From contig OY282386.1 of NCBI GenBank assembly GCA_958295945.1, positions 4,340,001 through 4,404,000 of the forward strand: a stretch of DNA of 64,000 bases, given 5' to 3'. A program made the translations under genes and the position numbers. Shown piece by piece: positions 28,071-37,007 of the stretch. How positions within the stretch are numbered: position 1 is the stretch's first letter; each line of letters starts with the position of its first letter. Under the pieces are notes generated by a model that saw only the letters and a program-made list of their open reading frames with translations, made no database searches and was not told the origin of the DNA. The stretch comes from Candidatus Poribacteria bacterium. GTDB taxonomy: Bacteria; Poribacteria; WGA-4E; WGA-3G.

Positions 28071-30464
28071 TTATTTTAGGACTACAAGTCGTTTTGTCTG
28101 TTTAGTTTTTGGTGTCACTAGTTCGTAAATATAGACACCGCTTGCTACTGCCTCTCCGAATTCGTTTCGACCGTTCCAATATGCAGCTTTGCTGCGGCTG
28201 ATATAAAATCCCGATGCCTGATTCCCAGAATAAAGCGTTCGGACAATCTTACCTGCTGTGTTATAGATACGTATAGTAATTTTAGCATCTTCCGCAAGTT
28301 GATAGGGAATCCACGTTTCCGGATTAAAAGGGTTCGGGTAGTTTGTCAAAAGTGCTGTTTCTTTCGGAAGATTCTCTTGAGTCCTGAGCATTGCTAATAT
28401 CTGCTCAAAGACACCTATACCTCGCTGTAGATTTGGTTCTGTCAAATTAAGTTGTTTGGCAAGTCGAATCCACTCCGTGAGGTTTTTGGCAGTGAGATTA
28501 GATGTTTCAACCTGTTTTTTGCTGAGTATCGGTGCTGCGGCATCAGCACCTATTTCCGAGGCGACAATCAGTAAGTCTATCAAATTGACAATCCCATCGC
28601 CATTGACATCTGGATAGATGTTCATTCGTGCCAGTGCTCCCAAATCCGGATCATCAAAGTTGGATGAAATTGAGACAAGATCCATTATATTTACGTCTCC
28701 ATCTCGATTAACATCCCCCAATTTGTAAGTTGCAACCATTTGATCGCTTGCATCATATTCCATCAGATTAGTAATCAATACCGCAATAGGAAAGAAACTT
28801 GATATTCGGTTCTCTCTAAGATCTAACACTATCAGATTTATCAAACCTCTAAGAGGGTATACATTTATTATTTCGTTATTGTGAAGATCTAATTCTGTCA
28901 AGTTTTGCAATCCGCTGAGGGGAGTTATATCTATTATCTGGTTGCCATCAAGGTCTAACACACTTAGGTTTGTCAAATCTTTGAGTGGATAGATATCTGC
29001 AATCTGATTTCCATCAAGGTCTAACTCTGTCAGTTTTGTTAAGCCGCTGAGTGAGGATACATCTTGTATCTCGTTTTCGTGAAGATCAAGCATCATCAAA
29101 TTTTTCAAATTTTTGAGTGGAGAAATATCTGCAATCTGATTGCCATCAAGGTCCAGTTCCGTTAATCTTGTCAGATGCATGAGCGGAGACACATCTGATA
29201 TTTGATTACCGTCGAGATCAAGATATGTTAGACGTATCAAACTAGCGAGTGGGGATATATCTGATATTTGGTTGTCATCAAGATCCAGCCATTTCAGTCC
29301 TATCAAGTTTTGGAGGGGTGTCACATCTGATATGTGTTGGTTGTCGTCAAGATCCAACTCTACCAATTTTATCATATCTCTGAGAGGTGAAATATCTGAA
29401 ATAGGGTTGTCATCAAGATCCAGGAAACGTAGATTTATCATATTTTTGAGTGGAGAGACATCCGACACCTGATTGTCCGAAACATCCAAAGTATGCAATT
29501 TTGTTAAGTTTTCAAGTGGGGACAGGTCTATTATTTGGTTGGTGTCAAGATCCAACCATTTCAGATTTGTCATATCTCTAAGTGGTGTCACCTCTGATAA
29601 CTGGTTTTCTTCAAAATCAAGGTGTTCCAGTTTTGTCAGGTTTCTGAGTGGAGAGATATCAAATAGTTGGTTAATTCTGAGATAGAGTTGTACTAAATTC
29701 GTCAAATCTTTAAGTGGGGACACGTCTGATATTTCATTTTCACGAAGATTTAGAAGTGTCAGTTTTCTCAAATTTTTAAGTATGGATACATCAGACAACC
29801 TATTATGACCCAGATCTAAAGATGTCAAGTTTGTCAAATCTTTGAGTGGGGATGCGTTCGATATCTTGTTCCAAAATAGATCAAGCTCTATCAAATTTGT
29901 CAAATTTCTGAGTGCGGATATATCGGATATTCGGTTTAATCTAAGATACAGATGGGTCAAGTTCGTCAAATCTTTAAGTGGGGATAAGTCCGAATCATGC
30001 CAGTTAAACCCAACATCAAGATATGTCAGTTTCGTCAGCTTTTTGAGTGGGGTTAAATCTATTATTCTATTACGGGCAAGATGTAACGCTCTCAAATTGA
30101 TAGCAAATTCAAGACCTTTTAGATTTCGGATAGGAACTTCAAACGTTTCATATATAGGCTGTTGGACCCATCTGCTTGGCACATCTGGAATTGTCACTGA
30201 CAAAGGCAAAAATCGGTACGCACTTGCTTGAAGCACTGCTAAACTTGCCATATCTGCCTGCGTAATTGGGGCACCTGAATTTTTTCCTAATGCTAATTCA
30301 AGAGCAACACGAAGAGTAGGGTCCGGAATATGAACAGTCTCTGCTGTTGCTATCTGGCGTGGCCCCCAAACAAACATGTACGCAGTGAGGATCAGACACA
30401 CAATACAAGCACGTCTCATGTTTTGGACTGCGTGTTGTGTGCCGGTATATGTGAAAAGTCTCAA
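28071..30464 (-). CDS. Secreted leucine-rich-repeat protein with dockerin-like and FlgD-like tail
   Basis: This 797-residue protein has a signal segment near residues 15-40. A cap (VHIPDPTLRVALELALGK ... ITQADMASL) precedes about twenty 22-residue repeats of the form ISDVSPLKNLTNLTxLDLxxNx. This is the SDS22/internalin-type LRR, which makes a curved binding surface. Then come two dockerin-like calcium loops (DVNRDGDVNIMDL, DVNGDGIVNLIDL) and the NYPNPFNPETWIPYQLA sorting module at the C-terminus. It probably sits at the cell surface and binds a protein or glycan. It is the last of three tandem LRR genes and lies 13 bp before the epimerase gene. Such domains are often described as eukaryotic-like in sponge symbionts; a host-facing role is inference. 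Confidence 0.9.
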   Translation of the reverse strand: MRLFTYTGTQHAVQNMRRACIVCLILTAYMFVWGPRQIATAETVHIPDPTLRVALELALGKNSGAPITQADMASLAVLQASAYRFLPLSVTIPDVPSRWVQQPIYETFEVPIRNLKGLEFAINLRALHLARNRIIDLTPLKKLTKLTYLDVGFNWHDSDLSPLKDLTNLTHLYLRLNRISDISALRNLTNLIELDLFWNKISNASPLKDLTNLTSLDLGHNRLSDVSILKNLRKLTLLNLRENEISDVSPLKDLTNLVQLYLRINQLFDISPLRNLTKLEHLDFEENQLSEVTPLRDMTNLKWLDLDTNQIIDLSPLENLTKLHTLDVSDNQVSDVSPLKNMINLRFLDLDDNPISDISPLRDMIKLVELDLDDNQHISDVTPLQNLIGLKWLDLDDNQISDISPLASLIRLTYLDLDGNQISDVSPLMHLTRLTELDLDGNQIADISPLKNLKNLMMLDLHENEIQDVSSLSGLTKLTELDLDGNQIADIYPLKDLTNLSVLDLDGNQIIDITPLSGLQNLTELDLHNNEIINVYPLRGLINLIVLDLRENRISSFFPIAVLITNLMEYDASDQMVATYKLGDVNRDGDVNIMDLVSISSNFDDPDLGALARMNIYPDVNGDGIVNLIDLLIVASEIGADAAAPILSKKQVETSNLTAKNLTEWIRLAKQLNLTEPNLQRGIGVFEQILAMLRTQENLPKETALLTNYPNPFNPETWIPYQLAEDAKITIRIYNTAGKIVRTLYSGNQASGFYISRSKAAYWNGRNEFGEAVASGVYIYELVTPKTKQTKRLVVLK

Positions 30465-30497
30465 GAAATTATGCTCCTTACATTACATACTTTAGTA

Positions 30498-32522
30498 TTA
30501 CTTTCGGATGAACATTTTGCGCGTAACTTTAAAATCATTGGCAGTGAGTGTAATGAAATAGACACCACTTGCTACGGATTCACCGAACTCATTCTGACCA
30601 TCCCAATAGGCCGCGCGAGATTTATGTTTATATACACCTGCTGGCAATTGTCCCAATTCCAACAATCGAACGAGTTTCCCATCCGCAGAATGAATTGAGA
30701 TGTTAACGTTCCCTGGTTCTGCCAACTGATACGGTATCCATGTCTCAGGGTTGAATGGATTCGGGTAGTTTGGTAAGAGTGCCGTGGATTTTGGAAGCGC
30801 GTCTTGGGGACTAATAATCGCCAAAAGCTGCTCCAAGACATCTACCCCTTGCTGTAGATTTAGTTCTGCCAGATCAAGTTGTTTGGCAAGTCGAATCCAC
30901 ACCGCAAGGTCTTTGGTAGTGAGATTAGATGTTGTTTCAATCTGATTTTTGCTAAGTGTTGGAGCAGCGGCATCGGGACTTATTTCCGAAGCAGCAATTA
31001 GTAAATCTATCAAATTGACAAGCCCATCGCCATTGACATCCGGATAGATATTCATTTCTGCCAGAGCCTCTAAATCAGGATCGGCAAAGTTTGATGCGAT
31101 TGCAACGAGGTCCGCAATATTTACAGTGCCATCTCGGTTTACATCTGCAAAACTGAAAGGAGGTGCTGTTTGATTGCTAAAATCGTATTCTATCAGATTA
31201 TCTATTAAATCGGTGATTGGTGAGAAATCTGATATGTGATTGTGGCTTAGATCAAGCACTGTCAGTTTTGTCAAGTTTTTGAGGGGTGCCACATCCGATA
31301 TTCGATTGTTATCAAGATATAACTTTGTCAGTTTTGTCAAGTTTTTGAGGGGTGCCACATCCGATATCCGGTTGTCGTCAAGTTCCAATATTCTCAGTTT
31401 AGTCACAGTCTTAAGAACGGACAGATCAGATATATTGTTGTGAGCAAGATCCAGGGTTGACAAATTCGTTAAATGTTTGAGAGGAGATATATCCAATATT
31501 CCGTTGCTGTCAAGATCTAGGTCTATCAATTCTGTCATATCTTTTAGTGGTGTCAAATCCAGTATCGGGTTGTCGGAGATATCTAAATGTATTAGTTTTT
31601 TCATATCTTTTAGCGGTGTCACATCCGATATCCGGTTGTCGTCAATATCCAAATGTCTAAGTTTTGTCATATCTTTTAATGGTGTCACATCCGATATACG
31701 GTTGTTGAAAATATTTATATATGTCAAGTTTGTCATATTCTTGAGCGGTGTCACATCCAATATCTGGTTATCTCGAAGTGAGAGATATTTTAGTATAGTC
31801 AAGTTTCTGAGCGGTGTCACATCCAATATCTGGTTATCTCGAAGTGAGAGATATTTTAGTGTAGTCAAGTTTCTGAGCGGTGTCACATCCAATATCCGGT
31901 TATTGAGAAGATCCAGTTCTATCAGATTTGTCAAGTTTTTTAGGGGTGTCACATCTGATATACGGTTGTTTACGAGAGAGAGGTGGGTCAGATTTGTCAA
32001 ATCTTTGAGAGGTGTCACATCCGATATACGATTCATTCCAAGAGAAAGGCGTGTTAAGTTTACTAAATCTTTGAGAGGTGTCACATCCGATATCTGATTA
32101 CGGCCAAGTTCCAACTCTATCAGATTGGTAGCAAACTCAAGACCTGTTAGATCTTTGATGCTGGATACAAATTGAACATCGGTAGATTCACATACCCACC
32201 GTTCTGCTATTGGTGTAAACCACCCCTTTTTCGACAGCGTCAAATAGCGGCATCCGTTGGCTTGGAGGGATTCCAAACTTTCCATCTCGGACTGGGTGAT
32301 ATTAGCCCCTGCTTCTTTGCCGAGTGCTGACGCAATAACGGCACGAAGACCAGGGTCCGGAATGTGGACGGTCTGTGCAATTACAAGACGGTACGATGTC
32401 AAAAAGAAAACACACGCAGCTAAAATTAGAATGACAACAGATGGAAGTCCTATTTTTTGGTTTGCAAACTGTGTGTCGGTGTATGTATATAGTTTCAAAA
32501 GATTATGATGTTTACGTTGCAT
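30498..32522 (-). CDS. Secreted leucine-rich-repeat protein with dockerin-like and FlgD-like tail
   Basis: This 674-residue protein is the shortest of the three LRR paralogues, with about fifteen 22-residue repeats (ISDVTPLKDLTNLT type). It carries a membrane-spanning signal (VVILILAACVFFLTSYRL), the cap VHIPDPGLRAVIASALGK, and dockerin-like loops DVNRDGTVNIADL and DVNGDGLVNLIDL. The tail has NYPNPFNPETWIPYQLA. Two of its repeats, residues reading LKYLSLRDNQILDVTPL, are present twice in a row with almost identical DNA (31741-31872), so the array has recently grown. It is separated by 8 bp from the upstream LRR gene. It is probably a surface ligand-binding protein; the ligand is unknown. Confidence 0.9.
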   Translation of the reverse strand: MQRKHHNLLKLYTYTDTQFANQKIGLPSVVILILAACVFFLTSYRLVIAQTVHIPDPGLRAVIASALGKEAGANITQSEMESLESLQANGCRYLTLSKKGWFTPIAERWVCESTDVQFVSSIKDLTGLEFATNLIELELGRNQISDVTPLKDLVNLTRLSLGMNRISDVTPLKDLTNLTHLSLVNNRISDVTPLKNLTNLIELDLLNNRILDVTPLRNLTTLKYLSLRDNQILDVTPLRNLTILKYLSLRDNQILDVTPLKNMTNLTYINIFNNRISDVTPLKDMTKLRHLDIDDNRISDVTPLKDMKKLIHLDISDNPILDLTPLKDMTELIDLDLDSNGILDISPLKHLTNLSTLDLAHNNISDLSVLKTVTKLRILELDDNRISDVAPLKNLTKLTKLYLDNNRISDVAPLKNLTKLTVLDLSHNHISDFSPITDLIDNLIEYDFSNQTAPPFSFADVNRDGTVNIADLVAIASNFADPDLEALAEMNIYPDVNGDGLVNLIDLLIAASEISPDAAAPTLSKNQIETTSNLTTKDLAVWIRLAKQLDLAELNLQQGVDVLEQLLAIISPQDALPKSTALLPNYPNPFNPETWIPYQLAEPGNVNISIHSADGKLVRLLELGQLPAGVYKHKSRAAYWDGQNEFGESVASGVYFITLTANDFKVTRKMFIRK
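31741..31872. repeat. Tandem duplication of one 66 bp LRR unit
   Basis: Unit 1 is 31741-31806 and unit 2 is 31807-31872. They differ at only two bases by eye, while most other repeats in the gene share far less DNA identity. A third, partly diverged unit follows. This is direct evidence for recent expansion of the repeat array by slippage or unequal recombination. Confidence 0.85.
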
Positions 32523-32530
32523 AATTTTAC

Positions 32531-34873
32531 CTACTTCCGGATGATCATTTTGCCCGTAGCCTTAAAATCATCGGTAGTCAGCGTATAGAAATAGACTCCA
32601 CTTGACACAGTTTCACCAAATTCATTTTGTCCATCCCAATGGGCAGCACGGGATTTAGTATAGTAAATGCCTGCAGACATTTGCCCTACCTCCAACTCCC
32701 GAACAAGTTTCCCATCAGTGGAATGAATAAATATAACAACCTTTGCCGATTTTGCTAACTGATACGGTATCCATGTCTCGGGGTTGAATGGGTTCGGATA
32801 ATTTGCCAACAGTGCAGTTTCTGTTGGTAATCCTTCCACAGAGGACAGAACTGCTAGCAGCTGCTCCAAGACAGCAATCCCTCTTTGTATGCGTGGTTCT
32901 TGTGTATCAAGTCGTTTAGCAAGTTGTATCCACTGCATGAGATTCTCGGTATTGAGGTCGGATGTTTTAACTGAATGTTGGCTGAGTGATGGGATGGCAG
33001 CAGATGAACCTAATTCCGAAGCAACAAGAACCAAATCTATTATATCCACAACCCCATCGCTGTTTACATCTGGATGTATATTCATCTGTGCCAGAGCATT
33101 CAAGTCAGGATCATCAAAATTGGATGCAATTAAGACGAGATCAGATATATTGACAACCCCGTCGCGGTTCACATCCTCCGGTTTGTAGGTTGGAGGTGTT
33201 TGGTCGCTGGCATCAAATATCAATAGATTATCTATCAATCCGGCGATTGGAGAAAAATCTGATATTTTGTTTCGACTAAGATCAAGGACTTCAAGGTTTG
33301 TTAAGTTTTTGAGAGGTGTCACATTAGTGATTTGATTGTCGTGAAGGTCTAACTCTGTTAGTTCTATCATGTCTTTGAGTGGGAACACATTCACAATTTG
33401 GTTACCATCAAGATCTAGAATTATCAATTTTATCATATTTTTAAGAGGTGTCACATCAACTATCTTATTGTCATCAAGATCAAGGTCTGTAAGGTTTATT
33501 AAACTGCTAAGTGGGGATATATCCGATATTTCGTTGTCGTGAAGATCAAGAATCATCAGATTCACCAAAACATTTAGCGGCGACACATCTTTTATTTTAT
33601 TGCCATCAAGATCCAGTTCTGTTAATTTTGTCAAAGACATGAGCGGAGATAAATCTGATATTTTATTGCCATCAAGGTCAAGGTATGTTAGTTTTGTCAT
33701 AACGTTGAGTGGGGTTATATCCGATATCTCATTGTCGTCAAGATCTAGCCATCTTAAGTTGATCAAACTGCTGAGTGGGGATATATCCGATATTTCGTTG
33801 TCGTCAAGATCTAGAAATGTCAACCTTGTAAGATTTTTGAGTGGGGATACATCCGATAGCGGATTATCATCAATATCTACCCGACTCAGATTTTTGATAG
33901 CACTGAGTGGAGAAATATCCGATATCAAGTTGTCTGAGATATCAAGTCGGGTCAGTTTTGTCATGTTTTCAAGCGCGGACACATCCGATACCTCGTTGCT
34001 ATCAATGTCAAGAAAAACCAATTTTGTCAAACTGCTGAGAGGTGATATATCCGATATTTGATTAGATTGGAGGTCCATTGCTGTCATATTTGTAAGATTT
34101 TGGAGTGCGGATACATCCACTATTTGGTTATCTCTTAGACTTAGATGGGTTAAGTTTGTCAAGTTTTCAAGTGGAGATACATCCGACAGTTCGTTGGCAC
34201 GTATAGCAAGAAACTGCAGATTTGTCATATTTCTGAGTGGCGTTAGATCTGAAATTTGATTGGTGTGTAGGTCCAAATCAACCAATTGTGTTAAACCACT
34301 GAGTGGGGTTACATCTGATATCCCGTTTCCGCGAAGATTTAAGAACGTTAAGTTTATCAAATTTTTCAGTGGGGTCACATCTGTGATGCGCCAGTTAACA
34401 CCAAGATCTAAGTATGTCAATTCCGTTAAATTTTGGAGGGGTGATACATCAGATATCTGATTACGACCAAGATGAAGCTCTGTCAAATTTGTAGCATACT
34501 CAATGCCTGTCAATTTTTTAATTGTAGGTCCAAACGAATCATTAGGCGACTCACATATCCAACGGCTTGGTATTCCCCAATTATTTGCATCCTTCAGTCT
34601 AATAAAGCGACATCTGCTGGCTTGAAGTGATCGCAAACTCGCCATATCTTCTTGAGTAATATCTTCACCAACTTGTTTACCTAATGCTAACTCAAGAGCG
34701 GAACGAAGGGCAGGATCAGGTATGTTTACAGCCTGTGCAGATGCAACTTGAATCGAAAAAATGAATTGCATACAGAATAAGAGTGTTAGACGAGTGATGA
34801 TAGCAAATGTATGGGTTTGTCTTTCATAAGGATTAAGTGATGATAGGGTTGAATTAAATAGTTTCATTGGCAT
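32531..34873 (-). CDS. Secreted leucine-rich-repeat protein with dockerin-like and FlgD-like tail
   Basis: This 780-residue protein is the first of the three LRR genes to be transcribed. It has a signal segment (LTLLFCMQFIFSIQVASA), the cap VNIPDPALRSALELALGK with ITQEDMASL, and about nineteen 22-residue repeats. Dockerin-like loops DVNRDGVVNISDL and DVNSDGVVDIIDL and the module NYPNPFNPETWIPYQLA end the protein. The short tryptophan-containing segment between cap and repeats (RWICESPNDSFGP) is shared with the second LRR protein (ERWVCES), so these two are closest in that part. Upstream lies a 175 bp gap with two hairpins. It is predicted to be exported and surface-held through its tail. Confidence 0.9.
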   Translation of the reverse strand: MPMKLFNSTLSSLNPYERQTHTFAIITRLTLLFCMQFIFSIQVASAQAVNIPDPALRSALELALGKQVGEDITQEDMASLRSLQASRCRFIRLKDANNWGIPSRWICESPNDSFGPTIKKLTGIEYATNLTELHLGRNQISDVSPLQNLTELTYLDLGVNWRITDVTPLKNLINLTFLNLRGNGISDVTPLSGLTQLVDLDLHTNQISDLTPLRNMTNLQFLAIRANELSDVSPLENLTNLTHLSLRDNQIVDVSALQNLTNMTAMDLQSNQISDISPLSSLTKLVFLDIDSNEVSDVSALENMTKLTRLDISDNLISDISPLSAIKNLSRVDIDDNPLSDVSPLKNLTRLTFLDLDDNEISDISPLSSLINLRWLDLDDNEISDITPLNVMTKLTYLDLDGNKISDLSPLMSLTKLTELDLDGNKIKDVSPLNVLVNLMILDLHDNEISDISPLSSLINLTDLDLDDNKIVDVTPLKNMIKLIILDLDGNQIVNVFPLKDMIELTELDLHDNQITNVTPLKNLTNLEVLDLSRNKISDFSPIAGLIDNLLIFDASDQTPPTYKPEDVNRDGVVNISDLVLIASNFDDPDLNALAQMNIHPDVNSDGVVDIIDLVLVASELGSSAAIPSLSQHSVKTSDLNTENLMQWIQLAKRLDTQEPRIQRGIAVLEQLLAVLSSVEGLPTETALLANYPNPFNPETWIPYQLAKSAKVVIFIHSTDGKLVRELEVGQMSAGIYYTKSRAAHWDGQNEFGETVSSGVYFYTLTTDDFKATGKMIIRK

Positions 34874-34896
34874 TTATGATCCATAATTACATTAAG

Positions 34897-34968
34897 GCCT
34901 AAACAAATTTAGGCAGACTGAATGAGAAAGGAATAAACAATAAGTTGTCTTACAATTTCATTCAGTCT
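34897..34968 (-). terminator. Two consecutive hairpins between the lamin-tail gene and the LRR operon
   Basis: GCCTAAA at 34897-34903 pairs with TTTAGGC at 34908-34914 around a 4-base loop. Next to it AGACTGAATGA at 34915-34925 pairs with TCATTCAGTCT at 34958-34968 around a 32-base loop. On the minus strand they lie about 80 bp after the lamin-tail lipoprotein stop and 24 bp before the LRR start. They may end upstream transcription or serve as a leader structure for the LRR operon. There is no long T run, so the terminator call is tentative. Confidence 0.4.
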
Positions 34969-35048
34969 TCACTTTATATATTTTTAGATTTTTCACTAAT
35001 GAGAAACAGAAATGAATTTTACAAAAGAACGATTTGGCAGTATGAATC

Positions 35049-35663
35049 CTAATTTACTGTATTCTCTGCACTAGGTGTTGCAGCAACAATTTGGAAATCG
35101 CCAGTACCATTTGGGATTCTTCCGTAAGCAACATCCGTTTCCTGCTCACCAAATACAACGCTATCCAACACCATATTATCATTCGCATCAGGACCTACCA
35201 ACAAGACCGTTTCACCACTTTTAGATAGTTTGAAGTTAGAATGCAAACCTTCGGTAGCATCTTCATTATCATGATCTTCATCACACCATACAATGAGATA
35301 CCCATTCGCAGCAATCTCTGTACCGTCTGGAAATTGCCATTTGGTCGGATTATCCACTTTGTCACTAAGATACATTCCAGTAAGATCAATAGGACTGTCA
35401 GTACGGTTATATAATTCAACCCAATCGTCGTTGTCCCCTTGCGGATCCATAGCAATGTTATCATTATCCGCCATGAGTTCATTAATAACGACTGGAGATC
35501 CTTTTAACATGCCCTCCTTTTCACTAGGATCTTTCATTTCTGGTGGATCCACGGGGTCCGTTCCAGGTTCACCAGGCCGCACTACATCTGAAGCGTACTC
35601 ACATGACATAATAAATGCTGAGCAAATCAAGACAAATATCAATGTAATTGGTATTTTTTTCAT
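35049..35663 (-). CDS. Lamin-tail-domain lipoprotein
   Basis: This 204-residue protein has a lipoprotein signal (MKKIPITLIFVLICSAFIMSC, lipobox IMSC). The start at 35663 follows a GGAGGAAAAT ribosome site; an ATG four codons earlier overlaps that site. A proline/acid linker (PGEPGTDPVDPPEMKDP) leads to a lamin-tail (LTD) beta-sandwich: VVINELMADN, DDWVELYNRT, PIDLTGMYLSD and GETVLLVGPD. LTD domains are common in secreted bacterial proteins and are thought to bind ligands or help attach to surfaces. It lies between the GT4 gene and the LRR operon, in the same direction. It fits a locus of outer-surface proteins, but its task is unknown. Confidence 0.85.
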   Translation of the reverse strand: MKKIPITLIFVLICSAFIMSCEYASDVVRPGEPGTDPVDPPEMKDPSEKEGMLKGSPVVINELMADNDNIAMDPQGDNDDWVELYNRTDSPIDLTGMYLSDKVDNPTKWQFPDGTEIAANGYLIVWCDEDHDNEDATEGLHSNFKLSKSGETVLLVGPDANDNMVLDSVVFGEQETDVAYGRIPNGTGDFQIVAATPSAENTVN

Positions 35664-35798
35664 ATTTTCCTCCATAAAATAATTTCAGTAAATTTATTCT
35701 CTGTTATTAGTGCAACATAAGCACTTATCCATAGTATCCTATAATCCCATTTTACAAAATAATGGAAATTGATACAAATAAAATATACATCCTAATTA

Positions 35799-37001
35799 TT
35801 ACAAAACCTTGTCATAAATGTTAAATATCTTCTGATAGTGTATTTCTGCGTTAAATTCTCTTTCCATTTTAGTTCTACCAATTCTCCCCATCTCTACTGC
35901 CCCACCTTTATTTTCACCCATCCACAACAATTTCTCCCGCAATGCCTCAGTTGCAGCAGACGGAACAAGGAATCCGTCCTCACCATCAGCAATTAACTCA
36001 GGTATTCCCCCGATGTCGGCACCAATGACAGGTTTTCCATAAGCATAAGATTCCAAGACAGACATAGGACAATTCTCATACCACTCCGATGGTAAAACAG
36101 TACAGATACTCTTCTGAATCAGTTCCTTGAGTTCGTCCCCTTGTTTAAACCCCAAGAGCTGTATGTGTTCACAGCCATTATTCTCAATAAATTGCCTAAC
36201 TTCAGACATTGCTTCTCCATCCCCAACGATATAAAGCGGAACATGTTTTATAGGTGCGGCTGCCTCAATAAGCGTAAAAATACCTTTACTACGATGCACT
36301 CTCCCGAAATAGAGTAGATAATCTCCTTCATCAAAATTTGGCGTAAAGTTTGTGACATCAGTAAAGTTGTGTACCGTTGAAATCTTATCTTCCGGCACGC
36401 CATACTGGATCATCTTTTTGCGTAAAAAGTGAGAAACCGATATGAAATGGTCAAACTTATCAACAGAACCGAGATAGCGAGACACATAAGACTCTACCAC
36501 ACTCAATGCAGTACGTGCCAGGGATCTTCTATTACACCTTTTCGGCAATGCTCGCCAAAAGTGTTTTCCTTCGCAATCCTCACAAATCTCATCGTTTGAC
36601 AAATGACTATAGACAGGACAAGTAATTTTGTATTCATGCAGAGTTTGAATCAATGGAATATCTGCATCCTTGAGATGACCTAAGATTGATGCTGTCAATT
36701 TACCGTAATATATATGAAAGTGTGCGATATCAATCTCAGTATTTTTCAGTAAACGTTGTATTGATTTCACTGCATCACGAGAATAAAGAAAACGTAAAGG
36801 GTCAATTGGTCCAGGATTTTCAAAATCTGCTGCCCGCGGAAAATACTCATCCCATTCTGATGGTTCATTTTTAGGATGTGCAGCTGTGAACGGAATCACC
36901 TTGTGACCATTTTTCTGTAATATCTCAGCCATGGTGAAAAAATAACGGTCAGATCCACCACGAACAAAATGATTCTGGGATACATTCAGGATGGTCAACA
37001 T
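35799..37001 (-). CDS. GT4-family glycosyltransferase
   Basis: This 400-residue GT-B fold transferase is probably cytoplasmic or bound to the inner membrane. The N-terminal half has NVSQNHFVRGGSDRYFF, the usual GGxxR acceptor-side loop. An internal cysteine cluster (CPVYSH ... CEDCEGKHFW ... KRCNRRS) occurs in one branch of GT4 enzymes and may bind zinc. The donor-binding half has YFGRVHRSKGI and the E-x7-E motif in SVLESYAYGKPVIG. It precedes the lamin-tail gene and starts 6 bp after the beta-helix lipoprotein gene. It is expected to add a sugar to the surface glycan; donor and linkage are unknown. Confidence 0.9.
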   Translation of the reverse strand: MLTILNVSQNHFVRGGSDRYFFTMAEILQKNGHKVIPFTAAHPKNEPSEWDEYFPRAADFENPGPIDPLRFLYSRDAVKSIQRLLKNTEIDIAHFHIYYGKLTASILGHLKDADIPLIQTLHEYKITCPVYSHLSNDEICEDCEGKHFWRALPKRCNRRSLARTALSVVESYVSRYLGSVDKFDHFISVSHFLRKKMIQYGVPEDKISTVHNFTDVTNFTPNFDEGDYLLYFGRVHRSKGIFTLIEAAAPIKHVPLYIVGDGEAMSEVRQFIENNGCEHIQLLGFKQGDELKELIQKSICTVLPSEWYENCPMSVLESYAYGKPVIGADIGGIPELIADGEDGFLVPSAATEALREKLLWMGENKGGAVEMGRIGRTKMEREFNAEIHYQKIFNIYDKVL

Positions 37002-37007
37002 TTCATA

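Noticed and set aside
31477-32097. Long open frame on the plus strand opposite an LRR gene (also 29272-30231, 33600-34061)
   Set aside because: These are antisense shadows of the 66 bp LRR repeat period. The repeated SDIRL/SGVTS peptides simply mirror the LRR codons and there is no ribosome site.
28071-34873. Regularly spaced repeats that could suggest CRISPR
   Set aside because: The period is 66 bp in coding frame and the repeats translate to LRR units. There are no constant repeats with unique spacers and no cas genes.
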